Below are positions 63,955-64,000 of a stretch of DNA of 64,000 bases, in pieces. The stretch spans positions 54,407-118,406 of the forward strand of contig NW_027018015.1 in the NCBI RefSeq assembly GCF_032854445.1. The letters run 5' to 3'. The notes under the pieces were generated by a model. It was given only the letters and a program-made list of their open reading frames with translations, searched no databases and had not been told where the DNA came from. Origin of the DNA: Liolophura sinensis. Its lineage: Eukaryota > Mollusca > Polyplacophora > Chitonida > Chitonidae. The position numbers were made by a program, and so were the translations under genes. How positions within the stretch are numbered: position 1 is the first letter of the stretch; every line of letters starts with the position of its first letter.

Positions 63955-64000
63955 ATGGGTCATTGTGCCGCGCTGGCACGCTGATTACTCGGCTTGTCTC
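63955..64000 (-). repeat. SINE tRNA-like head (family B), cut by window edge
   Basis: GGGTCATTGTGCCGCGCTGG then CACGCTGATTACTCGGCT is the reverse of the tRNA-derived start of family B. The rest is outside the window or lost. Confidence 0.5.

Noticed and set aside
1-64000. tRNA or rRNA genes
   Set aside because: Only tRNA-derived SINE heads with degenerate A and B boxes were seen; none folds into a full tRNA by eye.

Overview
The window looks like nuclear DNA of a mollusc, most likely a marine bivalve. It is AT-rich and intron-rich. It carries several copies of tRNA-derived SINE families with wording I associate with bivalve genomes (for example GGGGTTTAACGTCG and GTTTTACGCCGCACTC cores). It also holds a decayed non-LTR retrotransposon, minisatellites, a Crypton-type recombinase fragment and one TRIM-family gene. 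There is no sign of bacterial or viral gene organisation.

The one recognisable cellular gene is a TRIM-type (RING/B-box/coiled-coil/B30.2-SPRY) E3 ubiquitin ligase-like gene on the minus strand. Its pieces run from about 59.1 kb down to 11.65 kb. The inferred exons are a RING/B-box exon (58407-59097), then exons of 96, 231, 23, 182 and 578 nt. Splice sites and phases agree throughout, and 96-231-23 is the classic TRIM exon series. The first exon is damaged: the end of the RING and the RING/B-box linker have lost their common reading frame. The gene is therefore a decaying copy, an assembly-error victim, or a form that has dropped a complete RING.

The intron between the 231-nt and 23-nt exons is about 41 kb, and 37 kb of it (17964-54981) is a head-to-tail array of 26 units of 1.28-1.94 kb. 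Each unit ends in the same 67-bp box. The box finishes with a short hairpin, then CTAG and T, and in five units it is joined to quite different upstream sequence. Several units start with one to seven copies of a second module built on a perfect 13-bp-stem hairpin (22 copies in all). Unit bodies repeat a cluster of E-box, ETS, CCAAT and CRE-like motifs. Near-identical units lie about 14 and 21 kb apart. I read the array as tandem copies of a non-autonomous rolling-circle (Helitron-like) element, or a satellite derived from one; this is inference.

Layout: 1-4083, SINE pieces and a broken LINE (endonuclease, reverse transcriptase and C-terminal remnants) with internal direct repeats. 4084-11653, non-coding with two minisatellites and an inverted repeat. 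11654-15892, the 3' exons of the TRIM gene plus 86-bp and 42-bp minisatellites. 15893-17963, intron with a long foldback element. 17964-54981, the array. 55669-56215, tyrosine recombinase remnant. 56963-59097, 5' exons of the TRIM gene with a SINE between two of them. 59098-64000, upstream region with SINEs, short repeats and a possible 5' UTR exon.
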